A stretch of DNA of 64,000 nt, taken from assembly GCA_019455065.1 (NCBI GenBank), contig JACFNC010000004.1, positions 186,001-250,000 on the forward strand, given 5' to 3'. The translations under genes were made by a program, and so were the position numbers. This DNA is from Rhodospirillales bacterium (GTDB lineage: Bacteria > Pseudomonadota > Alphaproteobacteria > Rhodospirillales > Magnetospirillaceae). Positions 46,700 to 55,489 of the stretch are shown here, one piece after another; the stretch's first letter is position 1, and each line of letters opens with the position of its first letter. The notes below the pieces were generated by a model. The model saw only the letters and a program-made list of their open reading frames with translations. It was not told the origin of the DNA and did no database searches.

Positions 46700-47413
46700 A
46701 TGGAACAAAGCCCGCATATTTTGGTGGTGGACGACGACCGCGAAATTCGCGATCTGCTGGCGCGCTTCCTGGCCAGGCACGGCCTGCGCGTGACCACGGC
46801 GCGCGACGGCGCGGAGATGAACAAGGCGCTGTCCGACTGGAGGATCGATCTGGTCGTTCTCGACCTGATGCTTCCCGGCGAAGACGGCCTGTCGCTCTGC
46901 CGCCGCCTCAGGGCGACGTCCCCCCTTCCCGTGATCATGCTGACTGCCATGGGCGAGGATACCGATCGGATCGTCGGGCTCGAGATGGGGGCCGACGACT
47001 ACCTCCCCAAGCCGTTCAACCCGCGCGAACTCCTGGCCCGCATCAAGGCCGTGCTGCGCCGCGGGTCGGCGTTGCCCAGGCCAGGAAAGCCGGGCGGTTC
47101 GGCGTTGCGTTTCGCTGGCTGGACCCTGGACCTCGCGACGCGGCGGCTGGAAAGCCCGGAGGGCGTGGTGGTGGCGCTCTCGGCGGGTGAATTCGACCTC
47201 CTCCAGGCCTTCGTCGAGCACCCCAGGCGCGTGCTCAGCCGTGACCAGCTGCTCGACCTCAGCCGCGGCCGCGCGGCCGCGCCGTTCGATCGCAGCATCG
47301 ACATCCAGGTCAGCCGCCTGCGCCGCAAGATCGAGGCCGACAGCAAGGACCCGCGGATCATCCAGACGGTGCGCGGCGGCGGCTACATCTTCACGCCCGA
47401 GGTCGAGCGCTGA
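46700..47413 (+). CDS. OmpR-family response regulator
   Basis: A 237-residue regulator with a receiver domain (acidic pocket VVDDDRE, phospho-acceptor Asp55 in VVLDLMLPGEDG, conserved Lys in YLPKPF) and a winged-helix output domain (SAGEFDLLQAFVEHPRRVLSR, ending VRGGGYIF). It pairs with the histidine kinase whose start codon overlaps its stop (TGATG). Tandem 10-bp direct repeats upstream suggest autoregulation. Confidence 0.95.
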   Translation: MEQSPHILVVDDDREIRDLLARFLARHGLRVTTARDGAEMNKALSDWRIDLVVLDLMLPGEDGLSLCRRLRATSPLPVIMLTAMGEDTDRIVGLEMGADDYLPKPFNPRELLARIKAVLRRGSALPRPGKPGGSALRFAGWTLDLATRRLESPEGVVVALSAGEFDLLQAFVEHPRRVLSRDQLLDLSRGRAAAPFDRSIDIQVSRLRRKIEADSKDPRIIQTVRGGGYIFTPEVER

Positions 47414-48834
47414 TGCGCCGCATGCTTCCCGACAGCATCGCCGGCTGGACCGTCCTCGTGCTGGTCGTGGGGCTTCTGCTGTCGCAGGCGGTCGCGCTGG
47501 TCATTTTCGCCACCAACCGGCACGACACCTTGGCCGCCGTCGGTGGGCGCCTGGCCGCCGACCGCGTCGCCGCGATCGTCACCCTGATGGAGGAAACGCC
47601 GCAGGACGAGCGCCGCCGCGTGCTGCGTGCCCTCGACGTGCCGGGCCTGCGGGTCGGCTGGGGCTGGATGCCCTCGGTGTCAAACGAGGCGGCGACCGGC
47701 CTGGCCGAGACGATCCGCGACACGGTGCGCGAGCGCCTTGGAGTGGAGACCGTGCGCGTGGCGGTGGGCCGCATCGGCGACGGCTTCGCGCCGCCTTGGG
47801 CCGGCCGGCAGTATCTTCCGCGCTGGGAGGCGGTCGAGCCCGACGGGCGGGGGCACCGCATGATGAATGGCTTCGCCGAGGGCAAAGTGGTGCGCATGTC
47901 GGTGCGGCTGAACGACGGCAGTTGGCTCAATTTCGCCGCGCCGCTCGATCTCGCCGGGCCGCTATGGCGCCCCCGCTTCACCTTTCCCATCGTCCTGACG
48001 TTGCTGCTCGTGGGGGCGCTGTCGGTATGGGCGGTGCGGCGCGCCACCGGTCCCTTCGCCGCCTTCGCCAATGCCGCCGAGCGCCTCGGTGTCGACGTCG
48101 CGGCGCCGCCCCTGCCCGAGAAGGGGCCGCGCGAGGTGCGCCGCGCCGCCCACGCCTTCAATGAAATGCAAACCCGGTTGCGCCGCTTCATCGAGGACCG
48201 CACGCAGATGCTGGCCGCCGTGTCGCACGATTTGCGCACCCCGATCACGCGAATGCGCCTGCGCGCCGAATTCGTCGAAGACGAGAGCGAGCGCGAGAAG
48301 ATGCTGGCCGATCTCGCCGAGATGGAGGCGATGATCGCCGCCACCTTGTCCTTCGCCCGCGACGACGTCACCCGCGAGCCGAGGCGCCAGGTCGACGTCG
48401 CGGCGCTGCTGCAGGGGTTGTGCGACGACGCCGTGGCGGCCGGGCGCGAGGCCGCCTACGACGGGCCGGCCAGCCTGGTCGTCGAGGCGCGGCCGACCGC
48501 CCTGAAGCGCGCCTTCGCCAATTTGATCGACAACGCCGTGCGATACGGGCTTCGTGCCCGGGTGAGGATGGAGCACCGGCACGGTGAGATAGTGGTGGGG
48601 GTCGACGATGACGGCCCCGGCATTCCGCCGGATGAACAGGAACGCGTCTTCGCCCCGTTCTACCGGCTGGAGCGCTCGCGCAGCCGCGAGACCGGGGGCA
48701 CGGGCCTCGGCTTGGCTGTCGCCCGCAACGTCGTGCGCGGGCACGGCGGCGACGTCACCCTCGCCAACCGCGAGGGCGGCGGCCTGACCGTGACCGTGAC
48801 GCTGCCGGTGGCGGGCGGGGGTGATCGAAGCTAG
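47413..48834 (+). CDS. Sensor histidine kinase (EnvZ-like)
   Basis: A 473-residue kinase. Two membrane helices (about residues 10-32 and 193-213) enclose a periplasmic sensor. HAMP (RRATGPFAAFANAAERLGVD), HisKA with His272 (VSHDLRTPITRM) and an HATPase domain with NAVRYG, DDGPGIP and GTGLGLAVARN follow. The periplasmic domain is Arg-rich and its ligand is unknown. It is translationally coupled to its response regulator. Confidence 0.95.
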   Translation: MRRMLPDSIAGWTVLVLVVGLLLSQAVALVIFATNRHDTLAAVGGRLAADRVAAIVTLMEETPQDERRRVLRALDVPGLRVGWGWMPSVSNEAATGLAETIRDTVRERLGVETVRVAVGRIGDGFAPPWAGRQYLPRWEAVEPDGRGHRMMNGFAEGKVVRMSVRLNDGSWLNFAAPLDLAGPLWRPRFTFPIVLTLLLVGALSVWAVRRATGPFAAFANAAERLGVDVAAPPLPEKGPREVRRAAHAFNEMQTRLRRFIEDRTQMLAAVSHDLRTPITRMRLRAEFVEDESEREKMLADLAEMEAMIAATLSFARDDVTREPRRQVDVAALLQGLCDDAVAAGREAAYDGPASLVVEARPTALKRAFANLIDNAVRYGLRARVRMEHRHGEIVVGVDDDGPGIPPDEQERVFAPFYRLERSRSRETGGTGLGLAVARNVVRGHGGDVTLANREGGGLTVTVTLPVAGGGDRS

Positions 48835-48915
48835 GTCATTGCGAGCCGCAGGCGAAGCGATCCAGTGCCGCCGGCGCAGGCTGGATTGCTTCGTCGCTAC
48901 GCTCCTCGCAATGAC
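48835..48915. repeat. Palindromic repeat, GTCATTGCGAG family, copy 2
   Basis: It has the same arm sequences as the repeat at 36439-36520 (GTCATTGCGAGCCGCAGGCG at the left and CTCCTCGCAATGAC at the right), in opposite orientation. It fills the gap between the convergent kinase and pyrE genes, where its hairpin could terminate both transcripts. Confidence 0.85.
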
Positions 48916-48932
48916 GGGCTTTATCGGCCCCC

Positions 48933-49622
48933 CTACGCCCCCTTGCCGCCGTGCATGGACGACCATTGCACGGGGTCGTGGAGGAACTTGCGTACCTCGT
49001 CGAGCGCGGATTTCTGGAAGTAGCCGCCCTGCTCGGCCACGTCGAGCACGTCCCACCAGTTGGCGAGGTAGTGCAGGTGGACGTCGATCTCCTCCAGCGT
49101 CTTCAGCGCGCCCGGGAAGACGCCGTAGAAAAACACCACGAAGGCGTGATTGACGGTGGCGCCGGCGGTGCGAAGCGCATTGCAGAAATTGACCTTGCTG
49201 GCGCCGTCCGAGGCCAGGTCCTCGACCAGGACCACCCGGTCGCCTTCCTTGAAGTCGCCCTCGATCTGGGCGTTGCGGCCGAAGCCCTTGGGCTGCTTGC
49301 GCACATACAGCATGGGCAAGGCCAACTGGTCCGAAATCCAGGCGGCGTAGGGGATGCCGGCCGTTTCGCCACCGGCGATGGCCTCCATCGACTCGAACCC
49401 GACATCGCGGGTGATGGCGGCGGCGGCGAGTTCGCAGATCTTGCGCCGGGCGCGCGGGAACGAGATCACCTTGCGGCAGTCGATGTAGACAGGGCTGGCC
49501 CAGCCCGAGGTCAGGATGTAGGGCTGTTCCGGCCGGAAATTCACGGCCTTGAGCTCGAGCAGTATCCTGGCGGTGGTCAGTCCCGCCTGCTTTTGGTCCG
49601 GCGTGCGCGAAACGGTCTGCAT
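48933..49622 (-). CDS. pyrE: Orotate phosphoribosyltransferase
   Basis: A 229-residue enzyme of the long alphaproteobacterial type. It has the opening ILLELKAVNFRPEQPYILTSG, the substrate segment YIDCRKVISFPRARR, and a PRPP loop VVLVEDLASDGASK that diverges from the more common DDVITTG form. It makes OMP from orotate and PRPP in pyrimidine synthesis. ATG 49622 is chosen; an in-frame extension to 49685 is not needed. Confidence 0.9.
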   Translation of the reverse strand: MQTVSRTPDQKQAGLTTARILLELKAVNFRPEQPYILTSGWASPVYIDCRKVISFPRARRKICELAAAAITRDVGFESMEAIAGGETAGIPYAAWISDQLALPMLYVRKQPKGFGRNAQIEGDFKEGDRVVLVEDLASDGASKVNFCNALRTAGATVNHAFVVFFYGVFPGALKTLEEIDVHLHYLANWWDVLDVAEQGGYFQKSALDEVRKFLHDPVQWSSMHGGKGA

Positions 49623-49777
49623 CACATTACCCCATGCCTCTGGCCCCGATGGCCACTGTTTACGGGGAAAAGCGATCGGGCACAATTCCCCGCGCCGCCC
49701 TGATCGGCTAGGATGCCGGCCGCCCGCGACGCGGCGCCATAGTTACCGCCCGTCCTCACGACTGACCAGGGGATTCG

Positions 49778-50557
49778 ATGACGAACGCAATCAAAGTGGT
49801 GCGCGACGGGCCCGTCGCCACGGTTCTCCTCAATCGACCGGACAAGATGAACGCGCTCAACCTCGCCATGTGGCGCGGCCTGGCGGAGGCATTTTCGACG
49901 CTTAACGCCGACGAGACGGTGCGCTGCGTCGTGCTGCGCGGCGCCGGCGACAAGGCGTTCGCGCCCGGCGCCGACATTGCCGAGTTTGAGACCGAGCGTG
50001 CCGACGCCGCGGCGGCCAAGCGCTATGACGGCGTGATGCGCGAGGGCCTGCGGGCGGTTCGCGAATGCCGCCATCCGGTCATCGCCGCCATACACGGCCC
50101 GTGCGTCGGCGGCGGCCTGGAACTGGCAGCGATGTGCGATCTCAGGATCAGCGGCGAATCGGGCCGGTTCGGCGTGCCCATCGGGCGCATCAGCGTGGTC
50201 ATGGCCTATCCCGAGATCGCCGCCATCCAGCGCCTGGTCGGGCCGGCGGTGGCCCTGGAAATCCTGCTCGAGGCGCGGGTGTTCGACGCCTCCGAGGCGC
50301 TGGGCAAGGGGTTGATCAACCGTGTGGTGGCGGACCCGGAGCTTGAAGGCGAGGTGGCGGCGACGGTGAAGCGCATCGTCGCCGGGGCGCCGCTGGTCAA
50401 CCGCTGGCACAAGAAGTTCGTGGCCCGCCTGTCGTCGGCGCCCGCGATCACGGCGGCCGAACTGGACGAGTGTTACGAGTTCCTGGCGACCGAGGACTAT
50501 GCCGAGGGCTTGCGCGCCTTCCAGGAGAAGCGCCGGCCCGAATTCAAGGGGCGTTGA
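49778..50557 (+). CDS. Enoyl-CoA hydratase/isomerase family protein
   Basis: A 259-residue crotonase. It has the oxyanion-hole segments KAFAPGADIAEF and GPCVGGGLELAAMCD, the latter including the first catalytic Glu position. At the second position, where crotonases have Pro-Glu, this protein reads FGVPIGRISVV, so the usual second Glu is missing. Hydratase activity may therefore be replaced by isomerase or another reaction. The gene is monocistronic. Confidence 0.82.
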   Translation: MTNAIKVVRDGPVATVLLNRPDKMNALNLAMWRGLAEAFSTLNADETVRCVVLRGAGDKAFAPGADIAEFETERADAAAAKRYDGVMREGLRAVRECRHPVIAAIHGPCVGGGLELAAMCDLRISGESGRFGVPIGRISVVMAYPEIAAIQRLVGPAVALEILLEARVFDASEALGKGLINRVVADPELEGEVAATVKRIVAGAPLVNRWHKKFVARLSSAPAITAAELDECYEFLATEDYAEGLRAFQEKRRPEFKGR

Positions 50558-50576
50558 GGTCGGGCGGGCCGAGAGG

Positions 50577-51926
50577 TCATCGGCTCGCCTTGTCGGCCCG
50601 ATCCTGGGCGGCGACCCGCCGGTCGACCTCGTCGGCCAGGGCGCGGACCCTTGCCGAGACGCGCACCTCGTAGGGCGGGCCGCGCTCCAGGCGCGCCACC
50701 GCGTCCGGCAGGCGGTCGCGTTGCGCGGCGGCGTGGCGTCGGATCGCCGCCAGATCGGGCAGGGGGGCGAGCGGCCGGCCGCCGCGCATCACCGGCACCA
50801 ACAGCGGCTCGCCAGGGAACGTTTCGCCCTCCAGCGCCAAGGTATCCTGGAACATCTTCCCGTCGGGCTGGTATTGACGGAACACCTGCTTGCGGCCGGG
50901 CCAGGTCGCCTTGCCCTCGGATTTCTTGCGTCGGGCCAGTCCGCGATACTCCTGGAGCTTATAGGCGGTGTCGAGCACTGGGTGATCGCTCGAGGTGACC
51001 AGGCTGCCGCCGACGCCGAAGCCGTCCACCGGGGCCGTGGATAGCGCCGCGATGGTTTCCTCGTCGATGCCGCCGCTGACGAGAATCCTGATCTTGTTCA
51101 GGCCCGCCGCATCCAGGATCGTCCGCACCTTGCGGGCGTGGTCCGCAAGGTCGCCGCTGTCGAGGCGCACGCCCGATACGGTGATGCCCTCGTTGGCGAG
51201 GCGCCCCGCCAGGGCGACCACCTTGTGCGCCGCCTCTTCGGTGTCGTAGGTGTCGAGCAGAAGGACCAGCCCCTCGGGCCGCGCCCGCGCGAAATGCTCG
51301 AAGGCCGCGGTCTCGCTGTCGTGGGCCTGGATGAAGGAATGCGCCATGGTGCCCGCGACCGGGATGCCGTAGGCGAGCCCGGCGGCCACCGTGGCGGTGC
51401 CGTCGAAGCCGGCAAGGTAGGCCGCGCGCGCCGCGAACAGGCCGGCCTCGGCACCGTGGGTGCGGCGCAAGCCGAAGTCGATCAGGCTGCGCCCGTCCGC
51501 CGCCAGCACCATGCGCGCCGCCTTCGAGGCCACCAGCGTCTGGAAGTGCAGGATGTTCATCAGGCGCGCCTCGATGAGTTGGGCCTCGGGCAGGGGGGCG
51601 GCGACGCGCACCACCGGTTCGTCGGCGAAGAAGATCGTGCCCTCGGGCATCGCGTCGACGTCGCCGGAAAACCGGAAGTTCTCCATGTAGTCGAGGAAGT
51701 TGCCCTTGAACCGGCCGCTTTCGCGGAGCCAGCGCATCTCGTCGGGCACGATTGCGAGGCCGTCGAGGAATTCCGCGACCTGGGCAAGACCGGCCGCCAT
51801 CAGGAAGTTCCGGCCCGGGGGCAGGCGCCGCACGAAGAACTCGAACACGGCCTCGTCGGTCATGCCGTTGTCGAGGTAGGCCTGCACCATGTTCAGGGCG
51901 TAGAGGTCGCAATAGAGAGCTTTCAT
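50577..51926 (-). CDS. pncB: Nicotinate phosphoribosyltransferase
   Basis: A 449-residue NAPRTase. Its opening is LYCDLYALNMVQAYLDNGM; it has the active-site region DFGLRRTHGAEAG, the PRPP/substrate segment LDTYDTEEAAHKV, and GVRLDSGDLADHARKVR. It converts nicotinate to NaMN for NAD salvage. Its start overlaps the end of the upstream DUF72 gene by four bases (ATGA), so the two are probably co-translated. Confidence 0.93.
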   Translation of the reverse strand: MKALYCDLYALNMVQAYLDNGMTDEAVFEFFVRRLPPGRNFLMAAGLAQVAEFLDGLAIVPDEMRWLRESGRFKGNFLDYMENFRFSGDVDAMPEGTIFFADEPVVRVAAPLPEAQLIEARLMNILHFQTLVASKAARMVLAADGRSLIDFGLRRTHGAEAGLFAARAAYLAGFDGTATVAAGLAYGIPVAGTMAHSFIQAHDSETAAFEHFARARPEGLVLLLDTYDTEEAAHKVVALAGRLANEGITVSGVRLDSGDLADHARKVRTILDAAGLNKIRILVSGGIDEETIAALSTAPVDGFGVGGSLVTSSDHPVLDTAYKLQEYRGLARRKKSEGKATWPGRKQVFRQYQPDGKMFQDTLALEGETFPGEPLLVPVMRGGRPLAPLPDLAAIRRHAAAQRDRLPDAVARLERGPPYEVRVSARVRALADEVDRRVAAQDRADKASR

Positions 51927-52666
51927 GGGCCTGCGATCCGTCTCATCAACTCCATTGCCTGGTAAGGTGCGTCGCCCTGCGGGTCGCCGTCCAGGTACAG
52001 GTGCACCTCACGGCCCTCCGCGCACCATGTGTGAGCCGACCGGGCCCAATGGCCGAGGTCGGCGTCGGGGGCGAGAACGTTGAGGCGGACATAGACGAGG
52101 TCGGTGGTGACGGCGTGCCACATCGGCCATTCCGCGCCGGCGGAGAGACAGACGGCGAAACGGCGCCGGGCGAGCAGGGTTTCGGTGTCGTGATCGAACC
52201 AGGAGGGATTTCGGAACTCGAAGGCGTGGCGGACCTCGCTCCAGTCGTCCAGCAGGTCGGCAAAGATGTCGAGGCGCCCCAGATCCTTTGGCAGGTTCTG
52301 TGGCAACTGCCAGAGAACGACCGCCAGCCGGTCGCCGAGGGGCGCCACGCCGGCCTTCATGCGGTGCAGCAGGGGGGTGGTGTTCACCAGCCTCTCGTTG
52401 TGGGTGATAAAGCGATGCCCCTTGAGGGCGAAGGCGAAGCCCGCCGGGGCGAGGCTGCGCCATTGCGCGACGAGTTCAGGGCGCAGGAAGCGATAGAAGG
52501 TTGCGTTCAATTCGATGGCGTTGAAATGGCGCATACAGTGCGCCAGCCAGTCTCGCTGTGGGATGCCCGCATAGAAGCGGCGCTTCCAGGCCGGGTAGTT
52601 CCATCCGCTGATCCCGACGTGGGCGGTGCCGGCGGTCTTCCGCTGCAAGGGAGAAGCGGCGGCCAT
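51923..52666 (-). CDS. DUF72 family protein
   Basis: A 247-residue DUF72 TIM-barrel-like protein. The conserved opening is HVGISGWNYPAWKRRFY, with internal signatures FNAIELNATFYRF and VVLWQLPQNL, and the C-terminal YLDGDPQGDAPYQA. The family function is not established. It overlaps pncB by four bases and follows a small hypothetical gene after nine bases. Confidence 0.88.
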   Translation of the reverse strand: MAAASPLQRKTAGTAHVGISGWNYPAWKRRFYAGIPQRDWLAHCMRHFNAIELNATFYRFLRPELVAQWRSLAPAGFAFALKGHRFITHNERLVNTTPLLHRMKAGVAPLGDRLAVVLWQLPQNLPKDLGRLDIFADLLDDWSEVRHAFEFRNPSWFDHDTETLLARRRFAVCLSAGAEWPMWHAVTTDLVYVRLNVLAPDADLGHWARSAHTWCAEGREVHLYLDGDPQGDAPYQAMELMRRIAGP

Positions 52667-52675
52667 GGCGGGCGG

Positions 52676-52906
52676 TCACCCGTCGAACCATTCGGGCTCC
52701 TCGCCGCGAAGGATGTCGCATACCTTGGTAATGACGCTCGGCCGCAGGTCCTCGGCGTCGCCGATGGTCCGCTTGTATCCGGCGAGCCAACGCTTCGCCT
52801 CCGTCAGTTCCGCCACCGTGGCGCCCGTTCCCACAATCTCGGCAATGCGAAGATCGTCCAGGGGGCCGGCGACCTCGACGATCTCGCCTCGTCTCGCCTT
52901 CATCAT
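52676..52906 (-). CDS. Small conserved hypothetical protein
   Basis: A 76-residue protein beginning MMKARRGEIVEVAGPLDD from ATG 52906, after a strong GGGAGGGCGG ribosome binding site (ATG 52903 is equivalent). It is compact and charged, with a helical middle (TVAELTEAKRWLAGYKR) and an acidic Trp-containing C-terminus (GEEPEWFDG). I do not recognise a family. It heads the DUF72-pncB unit. Confidence 0.6.
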   Translation of the reverse strand: MMKARRGEIVEVAGPLDDLRIAEIVGTGATVAELTEAKRWLAGYKRTIGDAEDLRPSVITKVCDILRGEEPEWFDG

Positions 52907-53021
52907 CGTTCCGCCCTCCCTTCGATTCCTATTGGGGGCGGCGGCGGCGGCGTCAAGCTCGCCTCCTCCGTTGTTCCCTGCATCGTTGACATGTGGCCGG
53001 ACAGCCCGTAAGCCCAACGGC

Positions 53022-54053
53022 ATGGTATCGCGCAGTGCAGAAGCGCTCTCCCCCGGGGGGCTCGTATGGGTGCTGGCCGACGACCGTTCCGGGAACGTCA
53101 GTCAGTGTCTGGGCGTGGCCGAGGCGCTGACCGTGCCGTTCACGGTGAAGACGGTGCGCTACACGGCGCTGGCGGGTCTGCCCAACGCGCTGCGCGGCGC
53201 CTCGCGCCTCGGGATTGACCCGGCGACCCGGCGCGCCTTGACGCCGCCCTGGCCATCCTTCGTCATCGCGGCGGGGCGGCGGACGGCTCCGCTGGCGCGC
53301 TGGATCAAGCGGAAATGCGGTGCAAGGCTTATTCAGATCATGGATCCCGGGTGGCCTGGGCATCGGGACTTCGACCTGATCGCGGTTCCCAATCACGACG
53401 GGCCCATGCCGGCGGCGTCCAACCTGCTGAGGGTGACCGGGGCGCCCCATCGTGTCACGCCGGAGCGCCTTGGCGCTGAGAAGGCGAAGTGGTGGGAAAG
53501 GATCGCCGCCTTCCCCGTTCCCCGCATCGCCTTGATCGTGGGCGGCGCCACCAAGACCCATCCCTTCACCGTCGATTCGGCGCGGCGGCTGGCGCGGCAG
53601 GCCGCTGAGATGGCTCGCCGGTCCGGCGGCTCGCTGCTGGTGACGACCAGCAGGCGCACCGGGAAGGCGGCGGAAACCGCGCTTCTCTCGGAACTACCCG
53701 AACCGCGTTGGGTTTACCGCTGGGACGAGGGGGGCGAGAATCCCTATTTCGCCTTTCTGGCCGCGGCCGACGCGATCGTCGTCACCGGCGATTCGGTTTC
53801 CATGTGCTGCGAAGCCTGCGCGACCGCGGCGCCCGTCTTCATTCACGCGCCGGAAGGTTCGGTCGCCGACAAGCACGCCGCCCTGCATCAGGAACTCTAC
53901 AAGCTGGGTCTGGCGAGACCGCTGAACGGAAAGCTCGAGTCGTGGACGCATCCGCCGCTGAACGCCGCGGACACCGTCGCGGCCGAGATCAGACGGCGTT
54001 TCGGAACCGAACTCGATGGCGCCTCTCCCGCGGGCGGGAGAGGCATCGGGTAG
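53022..54053 (+). CDS. ELM1-family protein (DUF1022)
   Basis: A 343-residue protein resembling the mitochondrial fission ELM1/DUF1022 family of glycosyltransferase-like fold. It has the opening GLVWVLADDRSGNVSQCLG, AGRRTAPLARWIKR, and the C-terminal NPYFAFLAAADAIVVTGDSV with SMCCEA. Bacterial members have no confirmed role, though a lipid or nucleotide-sugar-binding function is often suspected. ATG 53022 is chosen; the longer frame to 52626 overlaps genes on the other strand. Confidence 0.8.
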   Translation: MVSRSAEALSPGGLVWVLADDRSGNVSQCLGVAEALTVPFTVKTVRYTALAGLPNALRGASRLGIDPATRRALTPPWPSFVIAAGRRTAPLARWIKRKCGARLIQIMDPGWPGHRDFDLIAVPNHDGPMPAASNLLRVTGAPHRVTPERLGAEKAKWWERIAAFPVPRIALIVGGATKTHPFTVDSARRLARQAAEMARRSGGSLLVTTSRRTGKAAETALLSELPEPRWVYRWDEGGENPYFAFLAAADAIVVTGDSVSMCCEACATAAPVFIHAPEGSVADKHAALHQELYKLGLARPLNGKLESWTHPPLNAADTVAAEIRRRFGTELDGASPAGGRGIG

Positions 54054-54072
54054 AGTGAACCGCCGATAATCC

Positions 54073-55422
54073 TCAGACGGCGCGGCTGTGGCGTTGCTCG
54101 CCGGCCTTGAGGTAGCGGTCAAAGGCCGCGCAGGCGGCGCGCACCAGTGGCCGCCCCTCTTCGGTGACCGTGATGCGGTGGCCGTCGCGGATCAGCAGGC
54201 CGTCGTCCAGCATCGGCCCGAGTGAATCGAGTTCTTCTTCGAAATCGGATCCCTTGGCACCGTATTGGGCGGCTACCGCGGCGACGTCCACAGACAGGTC
54301 GCACATCAGGCGCTCGATGATGGCACGGCGTAGGCGGTCGTCGGCTGACACCGGAATGCCGCGCACCGTCGCCAGACGGCCCTCGCGGATCGTCTGCTTG
54401 TAGGTGTTGATGGCGGTTTCATTGGCCACGTAACCCTGGGGCAGCGATCCGATGGCCGAGGCCCCGAAGCCCAGCAATACGTCGGCGGCGTCCGTGGTGT
54501 AGCCCTGGAAGTTGCGGTGCAGGCGGTTCTCGCGCAGCGCCAGCGCCATCTCGTCGTCGGCGCGGGCGTAGTGGTCGATCCCGATCGCCACGTAGCCATG
54601 CTCGACGAAACGCTGCGACGCCATCGTGTACTGGCGCCAGCGTTCGACGGCGTCGGGAAGGACGTCTTCCGGTATAAGCCGCTGATGCTTCTTCATCCAG
54701 GGCACGTGGGCGTAGCCGAACAGCGAGATTCGCCTGGGCGCGAAGGCCACCGCCTGATCGATGGTCTCCATCAGGCTTTCCGCCGTCTGATGCGGCAGCC
54801 CGTAGACCAGGTCCATGTTGATCTCGCTGACCCCCTCGGCGCGCAGCCAGCCGATGACCTGGGAAACGACCTCGTAGGGCTGGATGCGGTTGATCGCCTT
54901 CTGCACGACCGGATTGAAGTCCTGCACGCCGATCGACGTGCGCGTCACGCCGCAGCGGGCCATGGCCTTGACGTAGTCCTCGTCGGCGGTGCGGGGATCG
55001 AGCTCGACGGCGATCTCGGCATCCCGCGCCACGGCGAATCGCTCACGCATCTTGTCCACGGTGCGCACGAAGTCGTCGGGGGTCAGGATGGTCGGGCTGC
55101 CGCCGCCGAAGTGGATGTGACGGACGGCCATGCGCGTCGGCAGGGCGTCCGCCACCATGTCGGCCTCGCGCCACAGCGCATCCATGTAGTCGGCGACCGG
55201 GGCGTACTGCCGCGTGATCTTGGTGTGGCAGCCGCAGAACCAGCACATCTCGGCGCAATAGGCGATGTGAAGATAAAGCGACAGAGCGGAATCGGCAGGA
55301 AGTTCGGCGAGCCAGCCACGATATTTCCGTGCGTCGACGGCCGGGCTGAAATGCGGCGCGGTCGGATAGGACGTATAGCGCGGAATGCGAAGATCGTATT
55401 TGGCGGCAAGCTCGGGACGCAT
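54073..55422 (-). CDS. hemN: Oxygen-independent coproporphyrinogen III oxidase
   Basis: A 449-residue radical-SAM enzyme. The iron-sulfur/SAM motif is CAEMCWFCGC, preceded by the HemN signature YTSYPTAPHF, with FGGGSPTIL and GVQDFNPVVQKAINRIQP. It decarboxylates coproporphyrinogen III anaerobically, so haem can be made at low oxygen. This fits the c-type-cytochrome-rich neighbourhood. ATG 55422 is chosen over the longer frame. Confidence 0.93.
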   Translation of the reverse strand: MRPELAAKYDLRIPRYTSYPTAPHFSPAVDARKYRGWLAELPADSALSLYLHIAYCAEMCWFCGCHTKITRQYAPVADYMDALWREADMVADALPTRMAVRHIHFGGGSPTILTPDDFVRTVDKMRERFAVARDAEIAVELDPRTADEDYVKAMARCGVTRTSIGVQDFNPVVQKAINRIQPYEVVSQVIGWLRAEGVSEINMDLVYGLPHQTAESLMETIDQAVAFAPRRISLFGYAHVPWMKKHQRLIPEDVLPDAVERWRQYTMASQRFVEHGYVAIGIDHYARADDEMALALRENRLHRNFQGYTTDAADVLLGFGASAIGSLPQGYVANETAINTYKQTIREGRLATVRGIPVSADDRLRRAIIERLMCDLSVDVAAVAAQYGAKGSDFEEELDSLGPMLDDGLLIRDGHRITVTEEGRPLVRAACAAFDRYLKAGEQRHSRAV

Positions 55423-55489
55423 CGACTCTCGGTTCCTGCTGAATGGGCAGGCTAAACCTACTCCCAAGCCTCGATCCAATGCAACGAGG

